Positions 10,946-22,954 of a DNA stretch of 64,000 nucleotides are shown here, piece by piece. How positions within the stretch are numbered: the stretch's first letter is position 1; every line of letters begins with the position of its first letter. The notes beneath the pieces were generated by a model. The model searched no databases. It saw nothing but the letters and a program-made list of their open reading frames with translations, and was not told the origin of the DNA. Position numbers and translations under genes: made by a program. This DNA is from Cyprinodon diabolis (taxonomy: Eukaryota; Chordata; Actinopteri; Cyprinodontiformes; Cyprinodontidae): assembly GCA_030533445.1 (NCBI GenBank), contig CM060082.1, positions 37,955,817 to 38,019,816 of the forward strand. Direction: 5' to 3'.

Positions 10946-12771
10946 AAAAATTGGAAAGACTGTGGCACAGATAGATGATGTATCTCAAAGACAATCAAAT
11001 GTAAAATAGTGGAAATAAAACTTTGTTTTCATACTTCACATTTAAAATATCAAAATCAAATTTGAGACATTTCCATATGACGTAGGTACCCTAAAGTGTT
11101 TAAAGCAAATAGCTAAAATACAGGTTAGACATACATTCAGATAAGCATGCTTTGGTTGGCTGCAGCCTTAAGCCTCAAAGGGGAATTAATTTGTTTCTTT
11201 AAAAGGAGAGAGAGAAAAACAGAAGCCTGTGGAGTTAAAGAGAGATGATCATTGAGCTGTCCAGAAACATATGGAGAAGGACCCTCAGAGACCTGCAGAA
11301 TGAAGATAAAGCTGTTTTCTAGCTGCTCTGAGGACTGGTATTATCGGTTTAGCTAGACAAATGAACAACACCTCTGGCAAGTGGCATACAGGGCTAAGCT
11401 TATAAATAAAAAGTTAAGAGGGATCTTCTTTGTTGTGAGTCATTATAGATTGGCTCAATCAGCAACCTCTCACCCAAATCAACCGCTATGAATCTCCCCA
11501 GCTCTACATAAATGCCAGGAGCTGGTAATTAATGATAGATTGGTGGTTAATGAAGGCGGCATAAGGGATGCTTGGCAAATCAGATGGCACGTTGATGTCT
11601 CTGGAGCTTTGACAGCCAAAGGTACATCAATTTTCCCCCGGAGACAAGTGTACTAATACTGCTTTGGTGGTCAAAGCAGTGACAGCTGTGGGCAAGTTTC
11701 ATGAAGAAGAAGAAACAAGGTGTCGGGGCATCCCTCGGTCACCAATTGTGACACACAGCAGAAGGCGACCCAGTCTGCCAGGAGCATCCCTGTGACAAGA
11801 CAGACAGCCGTTTAACCCCAAGACCTCCTGAGGCACATCAGAGAGGGAGGCAGCGAAGGGCTGATGGGGACCTCAGAGACGAACACTCCTGACAAAATAT
11901 TTAATTCCGACTTAAAAGGTTATTTCACAATAACACACGGTCCCACTTGCCTCTTTTTTCTCTGTCCCCTTCCCCTCCACAGCATTCAATTTATTTCCTT
12001 TAGGCACACGCTTCGCTGGGGTCTGCAGTCGACTCAGTCTCTCACTACAACTGCTGGTTTATTAAGTTTCCATGGCAACTTGCCACATCCACTTGTGTTT
12101 TATTTCAGCCTGTTGGGACCCCACAGGGTAAAGCTTTAGGCCGGAACACCAGGAAGTGATGGGTTTGGGGTAGTGAGAGAACAACCTGCGGCAGCACAGG
12201 GGAGAGGGGATCGTTGGAGAATTGCTTGTTGCCCGTCGCTCCATTTAACTTGCTATGATGCAGTGGGGCTGAATTGCTGTTTTTTTATGCCACTGTGTTG
12301 CATCAGGCCAAATATGAGAATGTATTGACAAAACCACTTGGACAAAAACTACTGGCAGGTTTCATTATAACATAAATGCCAACAAAGGAGCTTCACATTT
12401 CAGATTCTTTTAAATGACTGCTTTGCTGTGTCAGGCTGAAGGTTTTACTCCAATGTGCCTGCATGGCTCCTGGCATAGCAAAGTCAGCGTTTTTCTTTTT
12501 TAGGCTACAAAAAGTAGTAAAGATCCACCCAACACAGTACAAGTTTGTGCCATTAACCATGATACAAAAAAGAAAAACTATCAAAAACATTTCTGTGAAT
12601 AGACTTCAGTGTTGCTCACAGAATTATTCATACCAAATCAGAATTTTATCAAATTTTTCAATTTATTCTATGTTTCTTTTCTCTGTAAATACTGATAACT
12701 TTTTAGAGCATACCAAACATAGTCCTGCATTTGATAAAGGATCTGTCAGAAGGCTTAAGTTTAGGGAGATG
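10946..12771. other. unassigned; CNE-like block near 11420-11850
   Basis: No gene or clear repeat. The stretch 11420-11850 is balanced in composition and could be conserved non-coding DNA. A weak Tc1-TIR-like string (GAATTATTCATACC) follows at about 12620 and was not called. Confidence 0.3.
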
Positions 12772-12780
12772 ACAAAGTAG

Positions 12781-13312
12781 TAGCCTCGTGAGACCATCCT
12801 GATCTCGCGAGCTTTCATGGTTTCACTCGCAGATCAGTCTGGTTACTTTCCGTTAAAGAAAATTTGGAGCCGTTCACCAAACGAATGTCCAATCAGCGTT
12901 GGTTTTGAGGCGGGTTGAGGTGTGACGCAACGAGAAGCGCGACAGTTCAGTCTAAAGAACATGGCGACTTCAGCCAATGAAACTAGCGTCAGCGTGGCTA
13001 TCGAGCAAGTTTTATCGGAATTACAGAGTATTTCTTCACTGAAAGAAGAGCAAAACACTGCTCTGGAGGCTTTTCTCAGAGGAAAAGATGTTTTTGCTCT
13101 TCTCCCAACTGGTTTCGGCAAGAGTAGCCTGGCTTGTTGTTGTGTTTTCGTCATTGCTCTGTTAGTACGTCATATGCTTCGTTGATCTGATTGGTTTATT
13201 TGGCCCGTCTATCACCAACATAGGCTAATCAGCTAACCAGTATTTTCGCCCCATCCCAAAATTGGTTTCCAGATGGATATGCGGAGCAAATCTATCTGGC
13301 GGAGTCAGGTTA
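12781..13312 (+). mobile_element. 532-bp DNA transposon carrying a RecQ-helicase fragment
   Basis: A perfect 9-bp direct repeat ACAAAGTAG flanks the block (12772-12780 and 13313-13321). The ends are imperfect inverted repeats: the left starts TAGCCTCGTGAGACC, the right in reverse complement starts TAACCTGACTCCGCC. Both arms carry further matching words (CTCGCAGATCAGTCTGG against CTCCGCATATCCATCTGG). The body is more GC- and CpG-rich than its surroundings and contains one short ORF (12961-13185) that looks like the start of a RecQ-type helicase. The superfamily is not assigned; a 9-bp duplication would fit Merlin- or Mutator-type insertion, but the TIRs were not recognised. Confidence 0.7.
12961..13185 (+). 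pseudogene. RecQ-like helicase N-terminal fragment (74 aa)
   Basis: The start is the ATG of CATGGCG at 12961. Residues 27-31 (LKEEQ) fit the conserved glutamine motif (motif 0) that precedes the nucleotide site of RecQ helicases. Residues 49-55 (PTGFGKS) are a textbook Walker A loop preceded by GKDVFALL. After the Ser the family normally continues with L-x-Y/F-Q and about 300 more residues of two RecA-like domains. Here the frame instead passes into a cysteine-rich tail and stops at residue 74. Motifs Ia-VI, including the DEAH-type Walker B, are absent, so there can be no helicase activity. It is probably the remnant of a helicase gene carried by the autonomous parent, fused to the element's 3' end by internal deletion. 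Confidence 0.75.
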
Positions 13313-13389
13313 ACAAAGTAGCCTTTCAACCTTAAAAACTTTGAGGTCATCACGAAAGTCATCAAAATATCACTAAAACCTGCGGATAT

Positions 13390-13465
13390 CTGGACTAGGG
13401 CCGATACAATTAATTGGATTAATCGTGATTGATTGATTATTGAAATAATCATTAACTAAGACAAT
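13390..13465. mobile_element. hAT-like terminal fragment
   Basis: CTAGGGCCGATACAATTAAT followed by alternating ATTGATTAAT/GATTATTGAAATAATCATTAAC words resembles the TAGGGCTGCAAC...GATTAATCGATTA ends of a common fish hAT family. Only one end is seen and it is degraded. Confidence 0.4.
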
Positions 13466-14809
13466 TCCTGTAAGCTAAGAACAGGAAACTGAAGCTGCTA
13501 GTTCAACACTGTGTATGGGCTATAAAAACTGATGTCTTTCAATATAAACGTTATGGAAGGCCTTATAAATGTGTACATGTTGTTTTCTGATATAAGGGTA
13601 AACAGCTCATTTTTTTTTTACCTTTTTGTTTTTTCTGATGTCAAAAAGTAACAAATAATTAATGACAACATAAAGAAAACTGACTTTCTCAAGTAGCTGA
13701 GCAGATGAATTCAGCTTGTTTCAGGTTATGCTTAAACCATATTTCCAACTCACTTTATAGGTCTTATATTAATCTGGGGGCATTGTAGCCCCATCCCTGA
13801 TAAATCTGCAACCGCAGAGTGGCTTCTGCTTAGCTAATATCTGCTACTACTGATTCAATCTTGCATTTTCATTACCTAATCATAAGCTCAACTCTTTGGG
13901 ACCTTGATAGCAAATAGATACAATCTAAATACATTATATCTTAATTATGGCAATTTTATTTTACAATCCCAGATTTCATATGCATACTAAAAACCTTGTT
14001 AAGATTTTTACTGATGTAAAATAATTGATATTGTATTTGCAAAATGAGAAATTGTCTTATCTTTAAATTGCTCATCAACGTATTACACCAGATTTAGGAT
14101 TTCAGCTCTAATTTGATGCAAGGCTTTTCAGGCATCTGTGCCTACACTGTAGTTTTTGGAAAACGCTATCAAAGACAGAAGGATTCTTTTTCTTTCTTTT
14201 TTTTTTTACCTAGGCTCCACACAATCAAAATCCCTTTGAAAATCATTCCACTTGTACCGTGTTCAGAGCGTCCACGAAGAAAAGGGGATCTTTACTCAAA
14301 CTGCACACGTTTTTAGTAATTTCATTGACAAATTACCATTAAATGCACTCTGACCACAAACCATTGAAGTGAGTGGACTGAGGGAAAGGTCAAGTTCAGT
14401 GTAAAATGGCACTAAAAGGCGATTAGATGAGCCCCTAACTCCCCTAGTTAAATAATATTGATGGCTATCGCTTCACAATGTGGTGCAAAGCTGATGACAA
14501 TGGCAGCAAAGATACTTGGTTTTAAATATACAGACAGATGGATTTGGCTCGTTTAGTGGCCAGACTTATGAAAACGTTTAATCTGCAAGCAGAATGGATA
14601 ATTGTAGACAATGAATATGTCCCCCGCTAATTGTTTGTGCCTCGGACAGCGCAAAACCATTAACAAACACAACTCAGAGCCAGCAATTTGTCTTATCCAT
14701 GACATGAGTATTTAATATGACCTCATTCCTTTGCTAAAGTCATTGAATAAAAACATGCTTTTGGGGTGAGGGGATTACAAATTACCAAGACCTACTAGGA
14801 AAACATAGT
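13466..14809. other. unassigned AT-rich sequence
   Basis: No gene, RNA or repeat that I can assign. Several poly-T runs. 14400-14750 is somewhat more complex. Confidence 0.35.
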
Positions 14810-14960
14810 GCCCAGCAAAATTATGCATACCACTTAAAAATGTCCTTAATTTTTTATTGTAGTCCCAGAACCCTAATTAATTTTAACGGGGTTTATGGGA
14901 TGGAGTGACACAAAGCAGCACATAATTTTGAAGTGTAAGAAAAAAAACATATATGCGTCT
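14810..14960 (+). mobile_element. Tc1/mariner-like terminal repeat (left-facing end)
   Basis: GTGCCCAGCAAAATTATGCA is followed by a string matching the teleost Tc1-type terminus (a 'gggatttatgtgatgga..caacacaaagcagcacataattttgaagtg'-like pattern). A complementary end is at about 17720-17866, so the two might delimit one old element now enlarged by insertions, including the LTR-like copy at 15228-15836. That link is inference. Confidence 0.55.
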
Positions 14961-15182
14961 CGCATTATTGACACATTTATGTTTAAGAAACCTAATAGGC
15001 TGTTGGGCCGAACCTTGAGAAGAAACAAGGGCTGAATTACACACACACTCGGAGAACAGAAGAGACTAGAGAAATAACAGTTTAGGGATGGCTGTTACAA
15101 GTTACAAATACGATGTACTTTGTTATCTTTGTTATTATGAATACTAGTTCTAATTTTTAATAACATATGTTGCTTTTTATAT

Positions 15183-15224
15183 ATATGTGTGTGTGGGTGT
15201 GTGTGTGTATGGGTGTGTGTGCAC
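15183..15224. repeat. TG microsatellite
   Basis: Tandem TG with occasional GGG and TAT interruptions, lying directly beside the 3' end of the LTR-like copy. Confidence 0.9.
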
Positions 15225-15227
15225 CAA

Positions 15228-15836
15228 CAGAGGGCAGAACAGAGGGCCCAGTTTTTGAAGCAAAAACGTTTATTACGAAAATTGATCTGCAGTGAATAGT
15301 GACGGCATCTAAGGCTGGAATCTCTGCAGGAAGAGAACAGAGGTTAGTGACCACTTCTATCTGGCGCAGGATTATTATGAACATGTAAGTCACTAACCTG
15401 TTCTTAAAGTTTAATTCGTGCCCAGAGGACGAGGTTGATTGCCGACAGGACGCAGCGGATGCTGCCCAGAGAGTCCCAGCCGCTGAAGTCCCAGAGGCTG
15501 GAGAGCAGGCAGAAGATAAAAACGAGCAGGCGAAGGAAGGAAGGACAATCCAGAGAGCGGAGCCAAAGCTGGACCAGGACGTGCCCAAGAGTCTGGGCCA
15601 GGAGATCAGAGATCTGAAGAGGTATCAAAGGGAAATCCAGAACGATGTCAGAAATCAGTTTCAGGTTTGGTAAAAAGGAGTCCAGCAGGAGGCTGAGGAC
15701 AGGTCAAGCAAACAGATCAGAATGGAAAAAGGCAGACTCAGAGGTCCAGAGGCAGAACGAGTCAGGATCAGGCAATCAGAAACGCTTTGATGTGCTAGAA
15801 GACTCTTACCAGGGGCTTGAATAATCTGCCAGGAAA
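15228..15836 (-). mobile_element. LTR-like retroelement copy 1 (family L), intron-containing
   Basis: Read on the minus strand, the order is: GATCCTGACTCGTTCTGCC near the start, a CT-rich body of gatcctg/ctggac words, CCTCTGGGCACGAATTAAAC, a 74-bp GT...AG segment (15397 down to 15324), then a TAATAAACG polyadenylation-like signal and a short end. It aligns block by block with 48400-49135 (plus strand) and more loosely with 55816-56516. It lacks the promoter-side part seen in copy 2, beginning near where transcription would start. No protein is encoded; open frames here are by-products of the repeat. Confidence 0.7.
15324..15397 (-). other. intron-like GT...AG segment, copy 1 (74 nt)
   Basis: On the minus strand: AACAG|GTTAGTGAC ... 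CTCTTCCTGCAG|AGATTCC, a good donor with a pyrimidine-rich tract and a CTGCAG acceptor. The related copy at 48400-49135 lacks precisely this segment (junction 48989/48990). An 11-bp stem pairs the donor (15389-15399) with 15341-15351. Confidence 0.65.
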
Positions 15837-17519
15837 AAATAATACTATTAACAACAGTCTCCAGTTTTCCCTGTATATTTATATATAATTAGACAATTTT
15901 TTGTATCCCCCTTAACACATAAACATGCAATTGTGATAAACCATGGACATAAACACATGTATGTACAGTATGCAGACATAAAAGTCCTTTCCCAAGTCTG
16001 GCCTGATTAAATGTGTTAACTTTTAGTATAATCAAATGAACAAATTAGGGAAATACTGTTACTTGATCTGTTCTGTACAGACGCCACCTGTCAGACAGGA
16101 TTAACCACTTGTTCTGGAAAAACCATGCCACCTCATGCATGCTAACCATGCAATAATTTCTCACAAGTTTAAGCCATTTATGTTTGAACTAAATCATTAA
16201 AAACAGCAACAACAGTATAAAAACATGTCTCAAGTAAAAAACAAAAAAACAAAACATTCATACTACACATACCCTTTTCCCAGTTAATCCTGGATCAGCT
16301 CTTGAAATTGTTTTCTGCAAGGATGTTGGGACATACCATTCAGCATATGCAGCTTGAATGTCATCACACTAGCTCAGAGAAACTTTCCTTGATTTTCCCA
16401 GATGTTTTTCTATAGCACCACACCTCTCACCAGTCAGGTATTTACAAAACAATAACTAACGGGGATTAAGAACTTTAGGGCTGTTAATTATGAGGTAGTG
16501 CCCGATCTTGATTGTGACAAAAACCTGTACTAATAATTACCGTTGATAATTGCCAGTAATTAAAAGTTATTCATAGCCAAACCAAACTTAATGTTGCACA
16601 ACGGTGCAATTCTCTTTAGCCCTACTGAGACAATGTTTTAGAAGTTCCTGTCTGTGCAATTATAACCACAAGTCAAGTCATGCTTTTAGCAAACCTCTGT
16701 CCATTCTTCATTGCCAAATAGATCAGGATCCATTAGATCAGGTGGTGTTTAAGAATCAGTGTCGGTCTTGCTACAGATATAATGTTGGAAATGTAATATT
16801 GATCAACAAGTTAGTTCTTGCAGCTGAAGGTAATAGCATCCCATCATGGATCACCAGGGGGAATGATGTTTAGAGCAATGTAATGTGCTTGTTTCCAACC
16901 ATAGATTCCGTTTTAGTCTTGTTTGACCAAAACAACATTTGTAGTGTCCTCTACATGACTTGTGGCAAACTGCAAGTTATTCTGCCTTTGCCTTGCCACC
17001 TTTCTATACAGTAACAATCGATTTGTGGATTGCATGAGTGATCTTAATGTTCTTTTTTATATTCTTACATTCTGCTGCTACAGCCTTCCATCTCTGCAGT
17101 ACCTTCAATTTGTTTCATCAGTTTGTTCGCTTATTATGTGATTAATACTCTACTTGCCCATCCTGTCAGTTTAGGTGGACACTCATTCATTGGTAGGTTA
17201 GAAGGTGTGTTATTATCTTTCCATTTTCTGATAATGAAGTAAATAAACATTGTGTGTGCTTGTGAAAGATAGAATCCTGCTTTAAACGTTTCCATAATGC
17301 TATTTCTGAGCTATCTGCTTTTTTTCTATTCGTTTAGATGCTTATTGCTCAATTCTGTCTCTGACAAGCATCTGAAGCTTCTACAGAGCAGCTGGATTTG
17401 TGCTGAAAATAAAAGAGAAAGGTTTTTATTCAATGGTCTCATTAGAAAGAGGGATGCATATTACTTTTTGCCATGGTTATATGACAGTAAAAGAGCAAAA
17501 AAAACAAAGTAAGTAACTA
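15837..17519. other. unassigned AT-rich sequence
   Basis: No gene or repeat that I can assign. The frame at 16604-16873 encodes nothing recognisable. Confidence 0.35.
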
Positions 17520-17712
17520 CGCTGTAACAGCTGCCTTGAAGCAATAAGGTCCTGTGTTTTTGGCTGCCCGGCATTTCTCTGGAGTTTGCATGTTTTTCTG
17601 TATTTAAAAAAATATTCAGGCAGGTAAATCAACCTCCAAACTTCCCTTAGGACAAACTGTGTTTTTAACTGTTTGTGCTGTCTTTATCTGTTGCTCTGTG
17701 ATGAAATATTAG
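17520..17712 (+). mobile_element. degraded SINE/RTE-tail repeat
   Basis: It keeps the family order: GCTGCCTTGAAGCAATAAGG, then CTGGAGTTTGCATGTTTTTC, then CTTCCCTTAGG and a TCTGTTGCTCTGTGATGA-like end. It is strongly diverged relative to 10735-10945. Confidence 0.55.
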
Positions 17713-17719
17713 GCAGAAA

Positions 17720-17866
17720 GGATATTCCGGTTTAAATAATTTAAGTATCTATCACTATTTAGTGCTGTCCCACATTATACGAGTTAAATACAGAGAGGTT
17801 TGTGTTTGTAGCCTGATAAAATATGAAATGTTTAAGGGGTTTGAATATTTTTGCTGGGAAATGCAT
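17720..17866. mobile_element. Tc1/mariner-like terminal repeat (right-facing end)
   Basis: The end reads GTTTGTAGCCTGATAAAATA then AAGGGGTTTGAATATTTTTG, close to the reverse complement of the terminus at 14810-14960. It could be the second end of the same old element or an independent relic. Confidence 0.5.
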
Positions 17867-18688
17867 GAAATTCCTTCTGCTTTTACAGTGTTGGCAGTGG
17901 GTTTAAATTTTAAAGACCACTGCAGGAATCTGAGCTCTTTAAGCTAGCTCAGATTTAAGAGCAAAGGCCATTGGGGGCCAGATAGTAGATCATGAATGGT
18001 TCCACTGTGTCTAGCTCTGGAGCTGGACCCATGTGCACACATATACACACTGGCACCCATTGCACACTCTGCCGGTTCAATCTTTTCATTGCCTTGGTGT
18101 CACTATGGAAACCTCCCCCCCCTCATCGTACAGTTATTCCCACAAACTGTCTCTGCCCCCGTAATCCTCTGGGCTGTGAGGAACCGATGCTAAAAGTGGA
18201 CAGATTGTGGGGTTTGCTGATTGGTCAGAGGGGTTGAAAGACTTGGACATGTTCGCCCACCTCATCTTTCCACACCTGAGCGAAGGTATGAGTCTGAGAG
18301 GTTGCAGAATTAAGCCCAGCTGAACAGCTCGCTGAGCCAGAAAGGCAACCTAGTGGAGACACCTCTGAGAGAACAGTCTGTGATTAAGCAGCAGTTTATC
18401 ACAAGGCACGGAAAATACCACATGTATCACATTCACTGCCTCCCAACAAGCTCTGGGACAAAGGGATCATTCTGTTAGCCTGGTGATCTCACTGCCGAGC
18501 TATCTCACGCTCTCCGTTAGTGTCATGGCCTTGGTAGGATGTTGGATAGAAGAGACGGAGCAGAGCGTTGCCAGCTTCTATCTCTTTTTTCACTTCCCCA
18601 GTAATAAAAATCAAGAGTTGGAATTTCCTTTGTTACTCTACCTGATAAGTGATCTCTATCTTTGTCATTGCTTTTCAGCCTTGCTGAG
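17867..18688. other. unassigned sequence
   Basis: No gene or repeat assigned. Fairly complex sequence from about 17970 to 18480. Confidence 0.3.
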
Positions 18689-18758
18689 GGTGGGGTGGGG
18701 TGGGGGGTGGGGTGGGGGGGGTGGGGTGGGGGGGTGGGGGGGTGGGGGGGGGGGGGTG
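18689..18758 (+). repeat. G-rich GGGGT-type minisatellite
   Basis: Repeated GGGGT / GGGGGGT units with many runs of four or more G, followed by a longer G run. It is predicted to be able to form G-quadruplexes. Open frames over it (Gly-rich on +, Pro-rich on -) are artefacts. Confidence 0.9.
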
Positions 18759-18759
18759 C

Positions 18760-20149
18760 AGATGGATGAGATATATGTGACTGAAACAAAATAGGAGGAA
18801 AAGATGATACACTATAAAAAGGATTTTTTGAAAGGTAATAAATATTAGGAAATAGCATAATTTAAAGATTTATCAAACAAACTGTAAGGTATTACGTCAA
18901 TAATGTGTTTTCTAATTACTGCTGACTCACAATTTTCTTATCTTGCTATGTTTTCTGGTGAATTAAAAACTACATGTTGCACTGGTCCGAAACAGAAAGA
19001 CATGAAGGGATATTTTTGGTATGTTTATTGTCATTTTTCATGCATTAGCAGTCTGAATATTGTGTCGGGATCAAGGGTCCAAATTAGCTGCTTTTCTATC
19101 CCAGATATACCCGAAACTTCTTTGATACTCTGCTAATGTAAAAAACACAGAATTTCACTTCTGCAGAGTTTTCATTATAAAAGAAATGCAGTTAAAATCC
19201 TATGAGAAAAAGTTTGTCCACAAGTTAGCTAATTAAAAAAACGGCTGTAGTGAGAGGATGACTTCCTGTCAACTTAAAACTTTTCACCAGTAGAAACATC
19301 CTGTTGTGGAATGCAAAAAATATTTTCCAGCTTAGTTTAGCAAAATATCCAATTTGGGTCCGGCTGAAAAAGCCCATCTCATTTTTAAACAGATTTTTTT
19401 TCTTCTTTTTCAAATCAGCATTGTTTCCTAAATCCATTTGTGAATGAAATACAGCCAGTGTTTGGTCGTATCAAGATAAAGTACATTAGTTTAGCTTCAA
19501 TATTACCTTTGATGTCTATCTAAAAATGTATAAATTTAAAGCTGGCACGCTCATGCAGATACATTTGGTGACATCAAGAAATAGAATTGAAACCAAGTTG
19601 TCAAAGAAAGATACAGTAAAACAAATATTATTTTAATCCTCTTTCTTTCATCTTTTCTCTTTTTTTTCTTCTTCTGTTTTTCTTGTTCTGTTCTATTTAC
19701 ATTGCAGTGTCCATATAAACTGTAAAACTCCCTGCATAATTATAATAAAGCAATTTATATGCATGAAACAAGTGGAACAATATGGCAATTGCCATACTGC
19801 TACACTTGTGAAAGTAAAACCTGTTGGGCTCTTTTTGGCATCAAGACAATGATTCTTATTGCCACATTGCCAGACAGGACACTGTTAAAAAACAAAAAAA
19901 CAAAAAAAAAAAACGAATATTGGAACATTAGCTGCTTTATTTCATTACAAATGCAACATTAAAATGTTTTCTGGTATTCAACAAAAAAATTTGATGAAAC
20001 TGTTATTTGCATTTTTGCATACTGTGCCCATCAGAGAACGATATAATGCTGATCTATAAAGGGTAGCTGTAAAAATTTAGAAATTTTTCTCTGACAAAAA
20101 TTTATTATGAAGCTAAGGCGGAAATTCAACTGAAGAAACTCTGATTACT
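18760..20149. other. unassigned AT-rich sequence
   Basis: Nothing assignable. An A-rich tract lies near 19888-19912. Confidence 0.35.
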
Positions 20150-20735
20150 TTCATTCAATCTGAGGCTGATCCGCCTCCGATGCAGCCAATCCGCTTCAAG
20201 CTACATCTCCTCGATGCCCAATTATCTTCCAGCACTCTCCTTAAAAGCCACTCCAAATCATCTCTCGGCCTGCTCTTCAACAAGCGCAAGATCCGTCGCT
20301 ATGTCGGACTTTGATTCAGACAACCCACCTCCATCCCCTTCTCCACCATTGTAGTAAGCTCATCCGACTCCTCCTCGATGCTCCTTCAACCTCACCTCCA
20401 CTGCTTAGTCCCTCCAGACTTTAATGGAGTTCCCTGTCACTTTAAACGGTCCTGCAGAAGACCGCCATGTTGAGCCTGGTTCTGCCAGAGATTTCTTCCC
20501 AAAGGGGAGTTTTTTCTCTCCACAGTCGCTTCATGCTTGCTCTTCATGGACAGTTCATGGACAGCTTATGCAACTTTGTTCATTCAGTGACATCTAACTC
20601 AAGCATCACCTTGTATACCAGCCTCTATGGATTAACCAAACTTCATCTATCTAAACTCCACCACCAGTTTCAGGCCCGGGGGAAATATCCACACTCTCAT
20701 ACATCAGTTTATCTGCAATAAAGTATAAATCAGCG
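20150..20735 (+). mobile_element. retroelement fragment (same 3' family as 36722 and 39460)
   Basis: From about 20466 it carries TTGAGCCTGGTTCTGCCAGA and GGGGAGTTTTTTCTCTCCAC, the conserved block that precedes the 3' tail in a widespread teleost retroelement. That block is found in reverse at 36895-36960 and 39485-39540. The CT-rich sequence upstream (20150-20460) is probably part of the same insertion, but I cannot place it. Confidence 0.55.
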
Positions 20736-22463
20736 TTTATGTTTCCTGCCGAGGCCTGAGTGCCAAAGTTCAAACTATTGTATCAATGAACTCTTCTAAT
20801 TGCATCTTCTCTCTCTGTGAGTTTTTCAGATTGAATTATTGTTGCTGTTTTAGAAGTAACAAGAGAACCCAAATCAGATTTATAATCAGGTTAAAAATAA
20901 TCTTGGTTGTGTAGGTACCTCTATTAAGTTTGTCTTTTTGCCTAACCTACATTATTTTTGTTTATATTCCAAACTAATTAAATCTGTAAAAATTGTTTTG
21001 TCGATTTTATTGGTTGAGTTGTAACAGGTTGTTTTTTTTCAGTGTGGGGTGATAGAAGTGATAGGGATAACCCTGGGTCTACAAAGAGGAGCATAGGAGG
21101 TACAAAATAAGATGATGGGTAGGGTGAGATAAAGGAGGGAGTGGAAGGACCAAGAGGGAGACAGGATGATGGCAATGGGAGTGTGATAAAGACGGAGATG
21201 GGAGGTAACAAGTCCCTCCTCCAATCTGATGTTGTTGATCAGGGGTAGTAGCAGAACACACATTCCATTAGGCAGTAAATATTGACCCAGCAGCGAACAA
21301 CTGGTTTCTATTGCATAGCAAACAAAGCTCTTGTGTGCCTGGCAGACCTGAACGGCCTCTGTTTGCACATCACGCACATGGCTGATAAGTAGGCAGTCTC
21401 ATTCTCTGTTAGGGTCTTATACATCTTCCTTTTTTCCTTTGGATTTTTCTCCTTTTCACCCCTGCTCTTCCACACTCTTTACATTTCTATATCTGTCTCC
21501 CACTATTGGCCTGCAGCCACTACGCCAACAACCTTGACTGTAATCCCTCTACACACAGTGTTTTCAAGTACAGTAGCTGAGTGTGCGACTGAATTAATCA
21601 CGGGCGTTCCTTTCTCAAACAATGGGGGCAGACAGGGAACGCTGCAATAACCGCTGGCCTAAGAGTCATCGGCTCATCAGCATTTATTAAATCGGGACCA
21701 TCATGACACACTCGGCGAGACAAATGAGAGCAGCAATATTTACCTTGATGACTTTACCTATGGCTGGGCTGTTTGTCTGTAGATTACCTTGGGCATTTAC
21801 ATACTGACCTCTGAACCCCATGTATCTCTGAGGGATTGGTGAAATACAGGAGTGGTCCTGGACTTCTCACCTACATGGTACTATAAATGGTAGTCCGCGC
21901 CCATTTACACCTTTGTGAAGTTGGACGGGGCACACTCCTCACTATTGCATCATGTGGGCTGACTCATGCTTTGAAGGGATTGGGTTAACTGTGTACTATT
22001 GTGTTTTTATGCAGGCGTGTCCAACATGGACTTAACTAGGGAGGGTTTTTACTGTAGTCTGCAAGAGAAAGGGATAAACGGAAGAGGGAGTAAACAGAAA
22101 TGGACATAGGTGGAAGCTAAAACAGGACATGAAAATGAAAAATTTTAAGACATAAATTTGAATTATTAATGATATTGTCATTTGGGTACCTTTTCTGGTT
22201 ACCTTTATTTTACTTAAAGAAATAAATGTAATCAAATATTGATATCATCCCTTCTAAATACTGTGTATCCACTCTAAGACAGAAAATAGTATCTACAGAT
22301 TTGAGTGTCTGACATCTATCTAAATTGGAGATTAAGATAGATGATGTATTTGCAGGGCAAGTACTTCAAAAAATGACAGAATAATATTTCTTTATCTAAT
22401 CGAACTCCGCACTGCAGATGCTCTGTCAGCACAGATGAAGATTCACTTTTAGGAGCTCCAACT
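20736..22463. other. unassigned; CNE-like block near 21540-21990
   Basis: No gene or repeat assigned. The 21540-21990 stretch is balanced and high in complexity. Confidence 0.3.
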
Positions 22464-22954
22464 TGTCATGATTCTGCCCTTTTTGGTTCTGTTTAAGTTT
22501 TCTTCTTGAGTTTTCAGTTACACTTTGATTCATGTCATTGTGTTTTTTTTTAGCTAATTGGTTTTATATTCCTTTTGTGTAATTGTAGTTGTTTTCTGGT
22601 TGTATTTGACTTCTTAAGTATTTCTTGTTTACCCTCTGTTTGCCCCCTGTGTCAGTCTCCTTCCCCTACTGTAGCTCCCTTCTAGATCCTTCTGTCTACA
22701 CCTGCTCCCAATCAGTTGATTACTCCATTCTTTGTTGTTTGGCATATATACTCCTCCTCTGCAGTTACTGTTTGCTGGATTATCTCATTCCTTCCCTAAC
22801 CTTTGTGTCCCCCTTTTGATCTGGTTTCTGTTTTCCTTAATTTGTTATTTCTGGATGTATGCTTCTGTTCCCAACACTCATTAAACCTGCAAGAAACCAT
22901 CTCAGCTTCCATCCCTCCATTTGGGTTTTCTACAAACTTACACCCAATCTGACA
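22464..22954 (+). mobile_element. solo-LTR-like element (491 bp)
   Basis: It begins TGTCATGATTCTGCC and ends TCTGACA (TG...CA). A TATA-like CATATATACTCC occurs at about 22743-22754, followed by a CT-rich leader and an ATTAAACC polyadenylation-like site near the end. The flanks CAACT and CAAAC could be a worn 5-bp target duplication. No internal coding region is present, as expected after LTR-LTR recombination. Confidence 0.6.

Noticed and set aside
18483..18858. Gly-rich (+) and Pro-rich (-) frames
   Set aside because: Created by the GGGGT minisatellite at 18689-18758.
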